Positions 24,624 through 31,833 of a DNA stretch of 35,179 nucleotides are shown here, piece by piece. The translations under genes and the position numbers were made by a program. Origin of the DNA: a virus; IMG/VR virus record IMGVR_UViG_3300000115_005958, positions 2,063 through 37,241 of that record; one strand, written 5' to 3'. A model generated the notes under the pieces. It worked only from the letters and a program-made list of their open reading frames with translations, had not been told where the DNA came from and made no database searches. Position 1 is the stretch's first letter, and each line of letters begins with the position of its first letter.

Positions 24624-24625
24624 AA

Positions 24626-25000
24626 TTATCCTTTACTATTCATTAAACCCATTATTTGATCCATACTAACATTTCCTTGTGGTAAACTACCATTTGGGGA
24701 TGTTGTATCTCCACTTCCCATTTGGAGTGGTAAATTTGATGTTGTTGCTGATAAGGTTCCATTTGCCCCAGGCATCATACCACCTAAAACATTCTGAATG
24801 TTTTCTTTCATTGCCATTCTTTTATCTTCTGGCATTTTTTGTTGTGTTACAGAGTTTACTGAGGTTGGTGTAGTTGTGTTATTTTCATATACTACAGATT
24901 TAGGAGCACGAACTGCTTCTATAAGAATGTCTTTCATCTCCTCTTGTATTGCCTCTTTTACGGCCTCTTTTACAATAGTTTTTAATTGACTTAATTTCAT
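24626..25000 (-). CDS. Small protein with helical N-terminus (124 aa)
   Basis: A 124-residue protein, MKLSQLKTIVKEAVKEAIQEEM onward: about 35 residues of strongly amphipathic helix, then a charged linker, then a Gly/Met/Ser/Thr-rich, probably disordered tail ending MDQIMGLMNSKG. Two cysteine-free halves and no signal peptide. It is the first gene of the long baseplate operon, with a late-type box 14 nt before the ATG and gp25 starting three bases after its stop. Helix-plus-tail proteins at this place may be assembly chaperones or adaptors. I do not recognise the family, so that is a guess from layout. Confidence 0.68.
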   Translation of the reverse strand: MKLSQLKTIVKEAVKEAIQEEMKDILIEAVRAPKSVVYENNTTTPTSVNSVTQQKMPEDKRMAMKENIQNVLGGMMPGANGTLSATTSNLPLQMGSGDTTSPNGSLPQGNVSMDQIMGLMNSKG

Positions 25001-25014
25001 ATTATGTTGATTTA

Positions 25015-25024
25015 TTATAAATAT
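25015..25024 (-). promoter_or_regulatory. Late-type promoter box before the gp25-gp6 operon
   Basis: Exact ATATTTATAA in TTTAATATTTATAATAAATC on the minus strand, 14 nt before ATG 25000, in the 28-base gap after the gene ending at 25029. It would drive gp25, gp6 and the genes down to the giant protein. Confidence 0.62.
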
Positions 25025-25028
25025 TAAA

Positions 25029-26675
25029 CTAGAATGCTTTTAAATCGTTTTGTTGTATATAAAATACAAGTTCATCGATTAGTATTTGATCACTTGCACT
25101 AAATGAAGGTTCACCTTTTAATTGAACAACCCCTTGATTGTTTTTAGCAATAGCATATCTTCTTTTTAAACTTCCTACTGGATTTTTATCATCTGTTACT
25201 ACAGCCATAGTAAAACCATTAATATTTTTTATAACAGGATTACCATCTTCTTCTTGCTCTGCAGATAAATCTAATAATTCCTGGTTAATTAATTCTAATT
25301 CTACATTGTTACTAATATTAGATTCTTCAGCACATTCTTGTGATAAATTATCAATACCTTGTAATAAAAGAACACACGTAGCAGTTCCAGCTATTAATAT
25401 TACTAAAGCAACTAAAGTTGCTCTATTCATACCATCAAATTGTTCTTCTAGTTTTTCTAACTCATCATTAATGTGTTGTAGTTTAGCTGTAAAAGAGTAT
25501 GGTTGAGCAAATATTAAACCACCAAAATCCTTAGCTGGGGGTACACCTACAGCTTGGGGTGCAGGTATAGCATCCAGTGATAATCTTATTCCCTTTAATG
25601 ATTTGGATAATGCTAAAAAGGCAACTGCTAAAGCAGAATTAATAACAATAGTAGCATACATTTGATTAAGTTGTCTAACTATTCTATTTCTTCTTCTAAT
25701 TAATTCAGCTAATTCTTCAGGGGTAGGACATGTTTTTCTATTAGCTTGTGATAATTTGGATATTCCAAAGGCTAATAATATACCAACGGCCAATGGGATT
25801 AATTTTGACTTAATAACATTTACTAATTTAGCTATACTAAATTTTCTAACTGAGATTAATTTATTGGGGAGGGTTAAACCTAAATTTTCAATAAATTGTT
25901 GAGCTATATCAATTTTATCATTAAATTCTTGTGATACTGCTTCTGCCGCTTTGTCAATATTTATTAAACTAGAAGCCGATAAATTTGTTTTAATTGTTTT
26001 ATCACCATTTATTATAGGTGCTCCAGATGGAACATATTTACCTTTTGAATATAATACTCCAAGATTAAGTGGGGTTTTTTGATTTTGCGGTATAATAGGT
26101 ACCTTAATTTCCAAACTAAATTCTCCTTTTTTATCTGTTTTTGTTTTATATAATGGTATGGGAATATAGACTAAATCAGGGAAATCTAAGTCAGGTAAAT
26201 TACTTATTAAGTTAGAATCTACAGGTAAATTTACATCTGGTGTAGGTGATATATCGGTATTTACCCCTAAAGTTACAGATGCTCCTTTTAATACATTACC
26301 CGTTTGTTGGTCAAATAATCTTCCTGTTATTGTATAGGTTTCAAGTTTTGGAATTTGACTTTTTAATTTTGTTAATAGTAATTGTATTTCTTCTTTAACT
26401 TTATTAACTATATTTTTTTTATCTTCACTAACTTGTGATGATTTTGCTTTAATTCTTTCTTTAGCCGTTAAAGTTTTATCTACTTTTTTGGATTGAGTTA
26501 AGGCATCAGTTTTTTCTTCTAATGTTGATATTGCTAATTCTTCTAAATCAATGTTATAAGTTGTAGATAATTCTTGAATTCTTGAAGTTATCCCAGCAAT
26601 ATTTATTTCTTCACCTAAAAGTAATTTACCTTTTGGTGTTTTTAAGAAATCTGTTGCTAATGATATTAAATCCAT
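25029..26675 (-). CDS. Putative tail protein with beta-sandwich and three hydrophobic segments (548 aa)
   Basis: Residues 1-105 are helical and charged (coiled-coil-like, TLTAKERIKAKSSQVSEDKK). Residues about 110-205 form a carboxypeptidase-regulatory-like or transthyretin-like beta sandwich (TITGRLFDQQTGNVLKGAS, then KKGEFSLEIKV). Three hydrophobic stretches follow: PLAVGILLAFGI near 293-306, INSALAVAFLAL near 342-355 and ATLVALVILIAGTATCVLLL near 415-437, separated by amphipathic helices. The C-terminal 90 residues are soluble. Tape-measure proteins and membrane-piercing hub components both have such hydrophobic helices, but 548 residues is short for a tape measure. It lies between the spike-like gene (one base apart) and the gp25 operon, so a hub or injection role is the leading idea. 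Confidence 0.68.
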   Translation of the reverse strand: MDLISLATDFLKTPKGKLLLGEEINIAGITSRIQELSTTYNIDLEELAISTLEEKTDALTQSKKVDKTLTAKERIKAKSSQVSEDKKNIVNKVKEEIQLLLTKLKSQIPKLETYTITGRLFDQQTGNVLKGASVTLGVNTDISPTPDVNLPVDSNLISNLPDLDFPDLVYIPIPLYKTKTDKKGEFSLEIKVPIIPQNQKTPLNLGVLYSKGKYVPSGAPIINGDKTIKTNLSASSLINIDKAAEAVSQEFNDKIDIAQQFIENLGLTLPNKLISVRKFSIAKLVNVIKSKLIPLAVGILLAFGISKLSQANRKTCPTPEELAELIRRRNRIVRQLNQMYATIVINSALAVAFLALSKSLKGIRLSLDAIPAPQAVGVPPAKDFGGLIFAQPYSFTAKLQHINDELEKLEEQFDGMNRATLVALVILIAGTATCVLLLQGIDNLSQECAEESNISNNVELELINQELLDLSAEQEEDGNPVIKNINGFTMAVVTDDKNPVGSLKRRYAIAKNNQGVVQLKGEPSFSASDQILIDELVFYIQQNDLKAF

Positions 26676-26676
26676 T

Positions 26677-27933
26677 TTATAATGTTTTTACAATTTTAGA
26701 AGTATAATTATTAATGTTATTTAACATTTGTGAAATTTGATTTTGAGCAGAGGTAGCTGCGGGGCCACTAATATATATTTTAGGTTCTTTTGAAAGTGTT
26801 GAACATAATGTTTGGAGTTTTTTTATTAGGTCCGAAAAATCTTTCATAAAATTATCACCTAATACAACAGATTGATTAGCATTAACATCTCCTAATCTTA
26901 CATTTCCTTTACCTGATTGTAGGGTTACATCTCCATCTTGGGAATATAAACCTACAGATTGAATAGAAGTAAGGGATATTGTTTTTTGTGAATTAAATAT
27001 AATACTATCTGCCTTAGAATTAAACACTAATCTATCAGAATTAATCATTACTTGACTACCTTTATATGCTGTAATAGCTTCTGGTGGGGTAGATAATGTG
27101 GGATTTGAAGTTATGTTTGTATTTAAAGGTATTGTCTGATTGGAAGTTAAATATATAGAACTTAAATCTTTATTTATATCTTCAACCACAGGAATCCATC
27201 CTTCATCACTTGACTCTGGGGATTGACCATTCCTAATAATAGTAATAGGATTACCATTTTCTCCATTACCTGACCAATTATTGCTATCTTTTTTTACAGT
27301 ACTACCAAATCTAATAGAATTACCCCATCTACCTTCCATTATTATATCCCCAGCATAAGATAAAAGAGGATGAATATTACTTCTTTCTGAAAAGGTACCT
27401 CCAACTAGAGGTGAATTAAAATCATAATCAACTTCTTCATCAGTAGATTTGGAAGTTTGACCATCAGACATTTCTTGATATGATTTATTTTGTGTGGATT
27501 GAGTTTGGGATTTTTTTAATAAATTAGGATAACCATTCATGTGTTGGTTATTCCAAATTGCAATTGGGTTTAAATAGTAATATTTTTTAGTATTATTGTT
27601 AGATCCTATATTTGTATCTGGAAGTTGGAATAGAAGTACTAATTCATTTACTAAAGGATAATTTTTTAAATAAGGTAATAAAGGTAAAGCTATATTATTA
27701 GAATTAGAATTTAAAGGTGCCCCACCAACAGATTCAAAAAATATAGTACCTACAGCATTCCAACCCCCTAATTCAAAAAAATTGGGATATTTACTATCAA
27801 GGATAATATCAGTAACCCTTGCAGATATCACATTCTGAGAAAGTAATTCTACTTGATTTTTTAGATTAGAATCAGGTAGACTACTAACATTTAACTGTTG
27901 ATTTATACTAGAAAAGCCATATTTATTTGCCAT
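26677..27933 (-). CDS. Baseplate central-spike-like protein (gp5-related layout)
   Basis: A 418-residue protein. Residues about 35-110 look like an OB-type beta barrel (ISARVTDIILDSKYPNFF, PLVNELVLLFQLP), as at the start of T4 gp5. The middle contains GDIIMEGRWGNSIRFGST and NPITIIRNG. Residues about 290-355 form short repeated strands (VMINSDRLVFNSKADSIIF, SLTSIQSVGLYSQDGDVTL, NVRLGDVNANQSVVLGD) typical of a trimeric beta-helix needle. A helical tail ends the protein. No lysozyme domain is inserted, unlike T4 gp5. Its start overlaps the 118-residue gene by 11 bases. The spike role is inferred from fold-like patterns and position; a hub or baseplate tail-tip protein is the alternative. Confidence 0.68.
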   Translation of the reverse strand: MANKYGFSSINQQLNVSSLPDSNLKNQVELLSQNVISARVTDIILDSKYPNFFELGGWNAVGTIFFESVGGAPLNSNSNNIALPLLPYLKNYPLVNELVLLFQLPDTNIGSNNNTKKYYYLNPIAIWNNQHMNGYPNLLKKSQTQSTQNKSYQEMSDGQTSKSTDEEVDYDFNSPLVGGTFSERSNIHPLLSYAGDIIMEGRWGNSIRFGSTVKKDSNNWSGNGENGNPITIIRNGQSPESSDEGWIPVVEDINKDLSSIYLTSNQTIPLNTNITSNPTLSTPPEAITAYKGSQVMINSDRLVFNSKADSIIFNSQKTISLTSIQSVGLYSQDGDVTLQSGKGNVRLGDVNANQSVVLGDNFMKDFSDLIKKLQTLCSTLSKEPKIYISGPAATSAQNQISQMLNNINNYTSKIVKTL

Positions 27934-28279
27934 CTTTTTTTTCTTCGAAATTTGTATTAAGCTTATCTAACTCTTCCATCAATTGTGTTTTTTCTTCTTC
28001 TGTTATACCTAACGCATCTTCGCTAGAACTATTATTAAGCGCACGCTGTACTATAGTAGCCATTTTAATTAATTGTTCATCGTTACGAACGCCAATATCC
28101 ATGTATTCTTTAATAAGTGGTACAATTAAAGTTGCATCACCAATATCATTAATTAATGGTTTAAGCTCAGATATTAAACCTGATATTTGTTTTTCTTTTT
28201 TCTTTTGATTGTTGTATATCTCTTCTAAGATATTAGAGAATTTTTTCTTCCCGAATACAACACTATCTAATGATCCCAT
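27923..28279 (-). CDS. Small helical conserved-type phage protein (118 aa)
   Basis: A 118-residue, almost wholly helical protein: FSNILEEIYNNQKKKEKQI, then ATLIVPLIKEYMDIGVRND and LIKMATIVQRALNN. I recall similar small proteins next to baseplate genes in marine T4-like phages, but cannot name a function. It is the first gene of the operon after the late-type boxes and overlaps the spike-like gene by 11 bases, which suggests coupled translation and possibly a dedicated assembly partner. No cysteines, no membrane segment. The C-terminal ENFEEKKDGK-type tail is highly charged. Confidence 0.7.
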   Translation of the reverse strand: MGSLDSVVFGKKKFSNILEEIYNNQKKKEKQISGLISELKPLINDIGDATLIVPLIKEYMDIGVRNDEQLIKMATIVQRALNNSSSEDALGITEEEKTQLMEELDKLNTNFEEKKDGK

Positions 28280-28291
28280 AATATAATTTTG

Positions 28292-28301
28292 TTATAAATA
28301 T
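28292..28301 (-). promoter_or_regulatory. Late-type promoter box before the spike operon
   Basis: Exact ATATTTATAA in TTCATATTTATAACAAAATT on the minus strand, 12 nt before ATG 28279, in the 37-base gap after the sigma-factor gene. A partial copy, CCTATTTATATT, lies a few bases further upstream (28304-28314). Confidence 0.62.
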
Positions 28302-28316
28302 GAATATAAATAGGAT

Positions 28317-29027
28317 TTAAAATCGGGCGTAACCATTTTCTAAGAAAAATATATATTGTTGTTTAAATATATCATAAAGTTTATCAGCAATTTTAGTAAT
28401 TTTAGGAGTCTTAACATCTACCATTTCACGAATATAGATATAAAGTGCCTTTTTATTAAATACTTCTAATGTTTCTCTTTTACGAAATAATTCTAAAATA
28501 GCATCGGCTATTTGTGCATCATTTTTCTTTGGAAATAATTCATATATGTTTTCTGAGACATGGTCCACAAATATATCAACATATCTATCTAAATCACTTT
28601 TAATTTTTTCATCTCCTTGAGAATAAGTGTGAGTAGAATTTTCTCCTGTAAGTATATCAACATCTACCTTTTTTATTTTTTTATTATAATTTTTAGTATT
28701 GTATAATATTAACCAACGTTTGACTATAGTACCAAAATAAGAATATGCTTTAGCACCTCTACCTGGGTCAAATAAGTGTATTTTAGATAATAAAAAGGTA
28801 ATTATTTCATGTTGGAGGTGTTCTAAATTTTCAACATCAGTATGATAAAATTTAAAAGTATGAATAATATTTTGTGTAAGCTTAAAAAACGCGAAATGTA
28901 TTTCACGTTCATATATTTTAGATCTAATTTCGGAACATTTAGTATTATTATATAATACTATAGCATCTTCTGTATCTTGAGTAAAATAATTTTTACTTTT
29001 TTTTCTTCTTTTTCTGACTTCGGCCAT
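28317..29027 (-). CDS. gp55: Late-transcription sigma factor, gp55-like
   Basis: A 236-residue protein with the T4 gp55 pattern: a basic start (RKRRKKSKNYFTQDTEDAI), helices with REIHFAFFKLTQNIIHTFKF, a sigma region-2-like core (HEIITFLLSKIHLFDP, then KAYSYFGTIVKRWLI) at about residues 70-112, and a longer C-terminal part than T4 gp55 (185 residues). gp55 directs host RNA polymerase to late promoters together with the sliding clamp. Seven exact late-type boxes before virion genes here fit such a factor. Its start is coupled to the membrane-anchored gene before it (shared base 29027). Identification from motifs; DNA specificity inferred. Confidence 0.85.
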   Translation of the reverse strand: MAEVRKRRKKSKNYFTQDTEDAIVLYNNTKCSEIRSKIYEREIHFAFFKLTQNIIHTFKFYHTDVENLEHLQHEIITFLLSKIHLFDPGRGAKAYSYFGTIVKRWLILYNTKNYNKKIKKVDVDILTGENSTHTYSQGDEKIKSDLDRYVDIFVDHVSENIYELFPKKNDAQIADAILELFRKRETLEVFNKKALYIYIREMVDVKTPKITKIADKLYDIFKQQYIFFLENGYARF

Positions 29028-29305
29028 TAATTATTATTTTTTTTAAATTGGGATAAATCATTTTGGATTATTTTTATTTCATTAAAAAACCATCCTATTT
29101 CATCATCACTTTTAAAGGCACCTCTGGTGTCAATTTCTTTTAATTTTTGATTTGAAAAAGTAATGTGTTCATCTATTTTATTAATAAATTCTTGATGTGA
29201 AACTAATATATCTTCTGCTTTTTCATTTTTTCGTAAAAGGTTAAAGGTCGTATATCCTAAGATAACGACCAAAATTCCTAATATAATTGTAAAAGTTAAT
29301 ATCAT
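29027..29305 (-). CDS. Membrane-anchored small protein (92 aa)
   Basis: A 92-residue protein. Residues 2-22 (LTFTIILGILVVILGYTTF) form one N-terminal membrane helix. A basic stop-transfer stretch (LLRKNEKAED) and a soluble coiled-coil-like tail (INKIDEHITFSNQKLKEID ... WFFNEIKIIQNDL) follow, probably in the cytoplasm. There is no cleavage site and no lipobox. It overlaps the HD-domain gene by four bases and shares a base with the gp55-like gene. I recall similar proteins next to gp55-type genes in marine T4-like phages, function unknown. An inner-membrane role in lysis timing or host takeover is possible but not shown. Confidence 0.75.
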   Translation of the reverse strand: MILTFTIILGILVVILGYTTFNLLRKNEKAEDILVSHQEFINKIDEHITFSNQKLKEIDTRGAFKSDDEIGWFFNEIKIIQNDLSQFKKNNN

Positions 29306-30078
29306 AAATTATCTAACATATTCTTTAATCCCGAACTTTTTATAGAACTAAGTGCTTTGGATTGGGTATTGGTTTTTTTATTATTACCCAATGTATAATT
29401 CTTCTTTGACGTAGCCACGCTATTCTTAGTAAATTTTGGGAGCCATTCAATTTCAAATTCAATACGTGCCGCCATCATGTCAGCTTGATGTAAAATAAAT
29501 GGAAGTGATGTGCGAGGTTTTTGTTCTGGCATAAAGGCTTTTAAATATTTCTCATTTGCTGAGTCATATAAACCATCATGTGTCTGGATAGCAATCATTT
29601 CATTAAAAGTATATTTAATATCATGTTGTTGAAGTAGAAATAATCCACGATCTGGAACGGCGGCGAAAGGTAATGCCTTATTAAACATATAATCTTCACC
29701 TAATTTATCACGTCTCCAATTATCTGTTTGAGGTACATATGCTTCTTCAGTATCAGATCCCATTTTACCTAGGTCATGGTTAATCGCCGAAAATACCAAT
29801 TCTTCCTGGGTAAATGTCGTCATATCGCAACCAAACCCTTCCCATACAGCGGACATGGATAATGCTGCTTTTACCACTCTATTAACGTGATCTACATACC
29901 CACCTGGGAATGCTGAGTGGTATTCTTTCTTATGTGCCGCTGGCATTAGAATAATACGATTTTCATATTTTTGATAGAAATCAAGTAATTTTTGTTTACG
30001 ATCTCCAGTAATATATGTTTCGATGTTAGTGTTAAACTCAATCCAATTAGATTGGATTTTTTCTGCTGATAATTTCAT
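29302..30078 (-). CDS. HD-domain phosphohydrolase-like protein (258 aa)
   Basis: A 258-residue protein with an HD-superfamily metal site: His54 or His64 (EYHSAFPGGYVDHVNRV), the adjacent His101-Asp102 pair in AINHDLGKMG, further histidines (LLQQHDI, QTHDGLY) and a closing Asp in LHQADMMAARIE. HD proteins hydrolyse nucleotides, (p)ppGpp-type alarmones or cyclic dinucleotides. The sequence does not show which; the GGYVDHVNRVV block is typical of the phage versions. The last 40 residues are basic, Ser/Asn-rich and probably disordered. It has the leader AAATAAAAGTTATG, similar to the early genes. It lies directly before the membrane protein and gp55-like genes. Confidence 0.82.
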   Translation of the reverse strand: MKLSAEKIQSNWIEFNTNIETYITGDRKQKLLDFYQKYENRIILMPAAHKKEYHSAFPGGYVDHVNRVVKAALSMSAVWEGFGCDMTTFTQEELVFSAINHDLGKMGSDTEEAYVPQTDNWRRDKLGEDYMFNKALPFAAVPDRGLFLLQQHDIKYTFNEMIAIQTHDGLYDSANEKYLKAFMPEQKPRTSLPFILHQADMMAARIEFEIEWLPKFTKNSVATSKKNYTLGNNKKTNTQSKALSSIKSSGLKNMLDNL

Positions 30079-30083
30079 AACTT

Positions 30084-30422
30084 TTATTTTAAATTTTTAA
30101 TTAATTCGTCTGCTGTTTCTTTATCATCTATAAATCTTGCCCATTTTCCATCGGGACAAGATGATATTAAAGAACGTGTTTTACTTGCCATAGAACAACC
30201 ACATAAAGAACAACAAGGTTGGGTACCTGGTATGGTACATTTCCTTCCTTTTTTATCTAGGTAAGTACATTGTTGGCAAATCGACCATCTAATAGCAGCT
30301 ATTTGTTCAACATCCTCCTTTACAAATATTCGGTTTTTAATTCCCTCATATATAGCAGGCATGTTTCCAAAAGCGTTTATTAGTTGATTAAATCTATTCA
30401 TTAACCATTGGTTCTCTTTCAA
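30084..30422 (-). CDS. Cysteine-rich zinc-binding protein (112 aa)
   Basis: A 112-residue protein with eight cysteines concentrated at 49-89: C49-x2-C52, C62, C70-C71-x2-C74-x-C76 and C89. This is enough for two zinc sites, and the final half (CSLCGCSMASKTR, then SSCPDGKW) resembles small zinc-ribbon proteins found beside T4-like replication and transcription genes. Residues 1-45 are helical. The gene's start lies inside the end of the 60-residue gene (29-base overlap) and its stop precedes the HD gene by five bases. A nucleic-acid or protein-binding adaptor is likely; the exact role is unknown. Confidence 0.78.
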   Translation of the reverse strand: MKENQWLMNRFNQLINAFGNMPAIYEGIKNRIFVKEDVEQIAAIRWSICQQCTYLDKKGRKCTIPGTQPCCSLCGCSMASKTRSLISSCPDGKWARFIDDKETADELIKNLK

Positions 30423-30576
30423 TCATAGATCTAATATCTTCTACAATATCTTGACCTTTTTCAATCCCTTTTTTATAGGTTTGAACTGGTTCGTTAGTAT
30501 TTATAATCCTTTGTAAATTTATTAAAACATGATCCAACGTTTCTAGTTTTCTATTAATACTTTCTCTATTTCTCAT
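30394..30576 (-). CDS. Small helical protein (60 aa)
   Basis: A 60-residue protein, MRNRESINRKLETLDHVL to IEREPMVNE, forming two amphipathic helices and probably a coiled-coil dimer. I recall similar short proteins (starting MRNRESI, ending IEREP) near gp55-type genes of marine T4-like phages, with no known function. It overlaps the cysteine-rich gene by 29 bases in another frame, an unusually long overlap for this compact region. Its start lies six bases after the stop of the tentative 37-codon gene at 30582-30695. Confidence 0.7.
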   Translation of the reverse strand: MRNRESINRKLETLDHVLINLQRIINTNEPVQTYKKGIEKGQDIVEDIRSMIEREPMVNE

Positions 30577-30581
30577 ATGTG

Positions 30582-30695
30582 TTATTTTTTATTAGGAATA
30601 ATCTTATCCCCTTTTTTTAAACCTTTATTTTCTATTCTCTTTTTTCCCCAAAACCTGTATTTCAAATGTACGAATGGGTTTTTGGGTAACCTAAT
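30582..30695 (-). CDS. Tentative 37-residue basic protein with ATT start
   Basis: Open frame ending at TAA 30582 that encodes a highly basic, protein-like stretch (LPKNPFVHLKYRFWGKK, then GLKKGDKIIPNKK). No ATG or GTG lies in frame. The best start is ATT at 30695, which shares its first base with the stop of the previous gene (TAATT), just like the TAATG overlaps elsewhere in the window. A TTG in the same frame, at codon 11, would give a 27-residue product. Without this gene the 118-base gap would be the longest inside the late clusters. Real existence and start uncertain. Confidence 0.4.
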   Translation of the reverse strand: MRLPKNPFVHLKYRFWGKKRIENKGLKKGDKIIPNKK

Positions 30696-31126
30696 TATTC
30701 TGCAAATTCTTTTAATATTTCTTTAATTTTATAAATATGTGCACATTTTTCATATTCTTCATAACTTTCAAAGAAATTAAGAGCGCCATTTAAAGTTTTA
30801 TTAAATGTTAAAGGGTTAAAATTAATAATAGCATCTACATCACTACTTTTATCTACATTTATATTTTTAATATAAAACCAAGCTCTATGATATACAGTAT
30901 ATTCAGATGCTTCCTTAGTAGATTCCACATTATAATCAGGTTGTTCTTGTTTAAGGAATTTTTCTAATTTTTTATGAAATATTTCATGATTTTGAATAAG
31001 TTTAACAAACATTCCTATTTTAGCATATGGTCCATTCATAAATTCTTGAATTTCTTCATTGGTTTTATTACCATTGATTTCTTTTCCATCTACAAATAAC
31101 TTGAATATTTTATCTTTATCTATCAT
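30695..31126 (-). CDS. Hypothetical protein (143 aa), first of the gp55 operon
   Basis: A 143-residue acidic, helical protein, MIDKDKIFKLFVDGKE onward. Its second half, YTVYHRAWFYIKNINVDKS ... ALNFFESYEEYEKCAHI, follows a pattern I recall in small proteins of T4-like phages (a helix with an AW motif, then an E-E-Y-E-x-C-A helix). Function unknown. A late-type box lies 13 nt before ATG 31126. A further exact copy of the 10-mer lies inside its 3' end at 30738-30729, where it encodes HIYK and could serve the small genes that follow or be chance. Confidence 0.7.
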   Translation of the reverse strand: MIDKDKIFKLFVDGKEINGNKTNEEIQEFMNGPYAKIGMFVKLIQNHEIFHKKLEKFLKQEQPDYNVESTKEASEYTVYHRAWFYIKNINVDKSSDVDAIINFNPLTFNKTLNGALNFFESYEEYEKCAHIYKIKEILKEFAE

Positions 31127-31139
31127 TAATATTATTTAA

Positions 31140-31149
31140 TTATAAATAT
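31140..31149 (-). promoter_or_regulatory. Late-type promoter box before the gp55-containing operon
   Basis: Exact ATATTTATAA in TACATATTTATAATTAAATA on the minus strand, 13 nt before ATG 31126. It separates the early-type genes on the right from the late cluster. No hairpin lies between them, so early transcripts may also run through. Confidence 0.6.
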
Positions 31150-31152
31150 GTA

Positions 31153-31356
31153 CTACTTATCTAGATTTGCTAATTCAGACTCAATATCGCTCTGAATTTG
31201 TTTTAAAATATTGTATTCTTTTACTATATCTTTCTTTTTTGGGTTATCTGGGTGGTATCTCCACATTTCATCCATTACTGTTGAAGTTGCTACCAAATCA
31301 TTAATTAATTCTGATTTTATATTATCCTGATCCATTTGTTCTTGTGTTATATTCAT
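31153..31356 (-). CDS. Small acidic helical protein (67 aa)
   Basis: A 67-residue protein with two helices separated by the loop MWRYHPDNPKKKDIV, a motif I recall in short proteins of marine T4-like phages, function unknown. It is strongly acidic at both ends. It is the last gene of the early-type operon that starts at 33255, three bases after the T5orf172 gene, and lies just before the late-type box at 31140. No membrane segment, no cysteine. Start chosen as the only ATG at this spacing. Confidence 0.7.
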   Translation of the reverse strand: MNITQEQMDQDNIKSELINDLVATSTVMDEMWRYHPDNPKKKDIVKEYNILKQIQSDIESELANLDK

Positions 31357-31359
31357 TTT

Positions 31360-31833
31360 TTATTTAAATTTATTACCAATTAATATAATATTATCTTTTG
31401 CTTCTTCCAAACTAATATGGAAAAATTCTTTTCTGTTATTAACTCTAAAAGCTTTTAATTTTTCATGAGTCATTCTTTCTACCATTTCACCATTAAAACA
31501 TTTATAAGCCCATTCCACTTTATAAGGTGTAGGAACACCAGTAGCAGATGATATTTGGGTTGCTCTTTCTTCAGGTTTTAATTTAGTATATCCAATTTTT
31601 AGATATTCTTTGGGTAATGAAGGATTCGATAATACATATACCCATTGATCTCCTTCACCTTGATCGGCATAAAGCCCATATTTTTTTTCGGTATAATACG
31701 TTACATCTTCCCATCCCTCACCTCGTTCACTTGGGGTGATGGTAAAGAAAGCTGCGTTTTCAATACCGGTATTTCCATAATTTTCTTTTAACGGAATAAA
31801 CTTTTTAGCTTCTGTATTTGTTAATCTTTTCAT
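31360..31833 (-). CDS. T5orf172 (GIY-YIG superfamily) domain protein
   Basis: A 157-residue protein. Residues 66-140 follow the T5orf172/MUG113 pattern: WVYVLSNPSLPKEYLKIGYTK, then RATQISSATGVPTPYKVEW, YKCFNGEMVERMTHEKL (a Glu and His in the active-site region) and the closing NRKEFFHISLEEA. This family is a divergent branch of the GIY-YIG nucleases and includes phage DNA-binding or nicking proteins. The first 60 residues form an extra acidic domain. Its start overlaps the lipoprotein stop by four bases (ATGA). It is expressed with the early-type genes, which suits a nuclease acting on host or competing DNA. Activity not shown. Confidence 0.8.
   Translation of the reverse strand: MKRLTNTEAKKFIPLKENYGNTGIENAAFFTITPSERGEGWEDVTYYTEKKYGLYADQGEGDQWVYVLSNPSLPKEYLKIGYTKLKPEERATQISSATGVPTPYKVEWAYKCFNGEMVERMTHEKLKAFRVNNRKEFFHISLEEAKDNIILIGNKFK

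Noticed and set aside
2358-31149. T4-type TATAAATA promoters on the strand opposite the genes
   Set aside because: The TATAAATA strings upstream of late genes would point away from them into neighbouring coding regions antisense. The plus-strand gene shows that the box orientation follows the gene.
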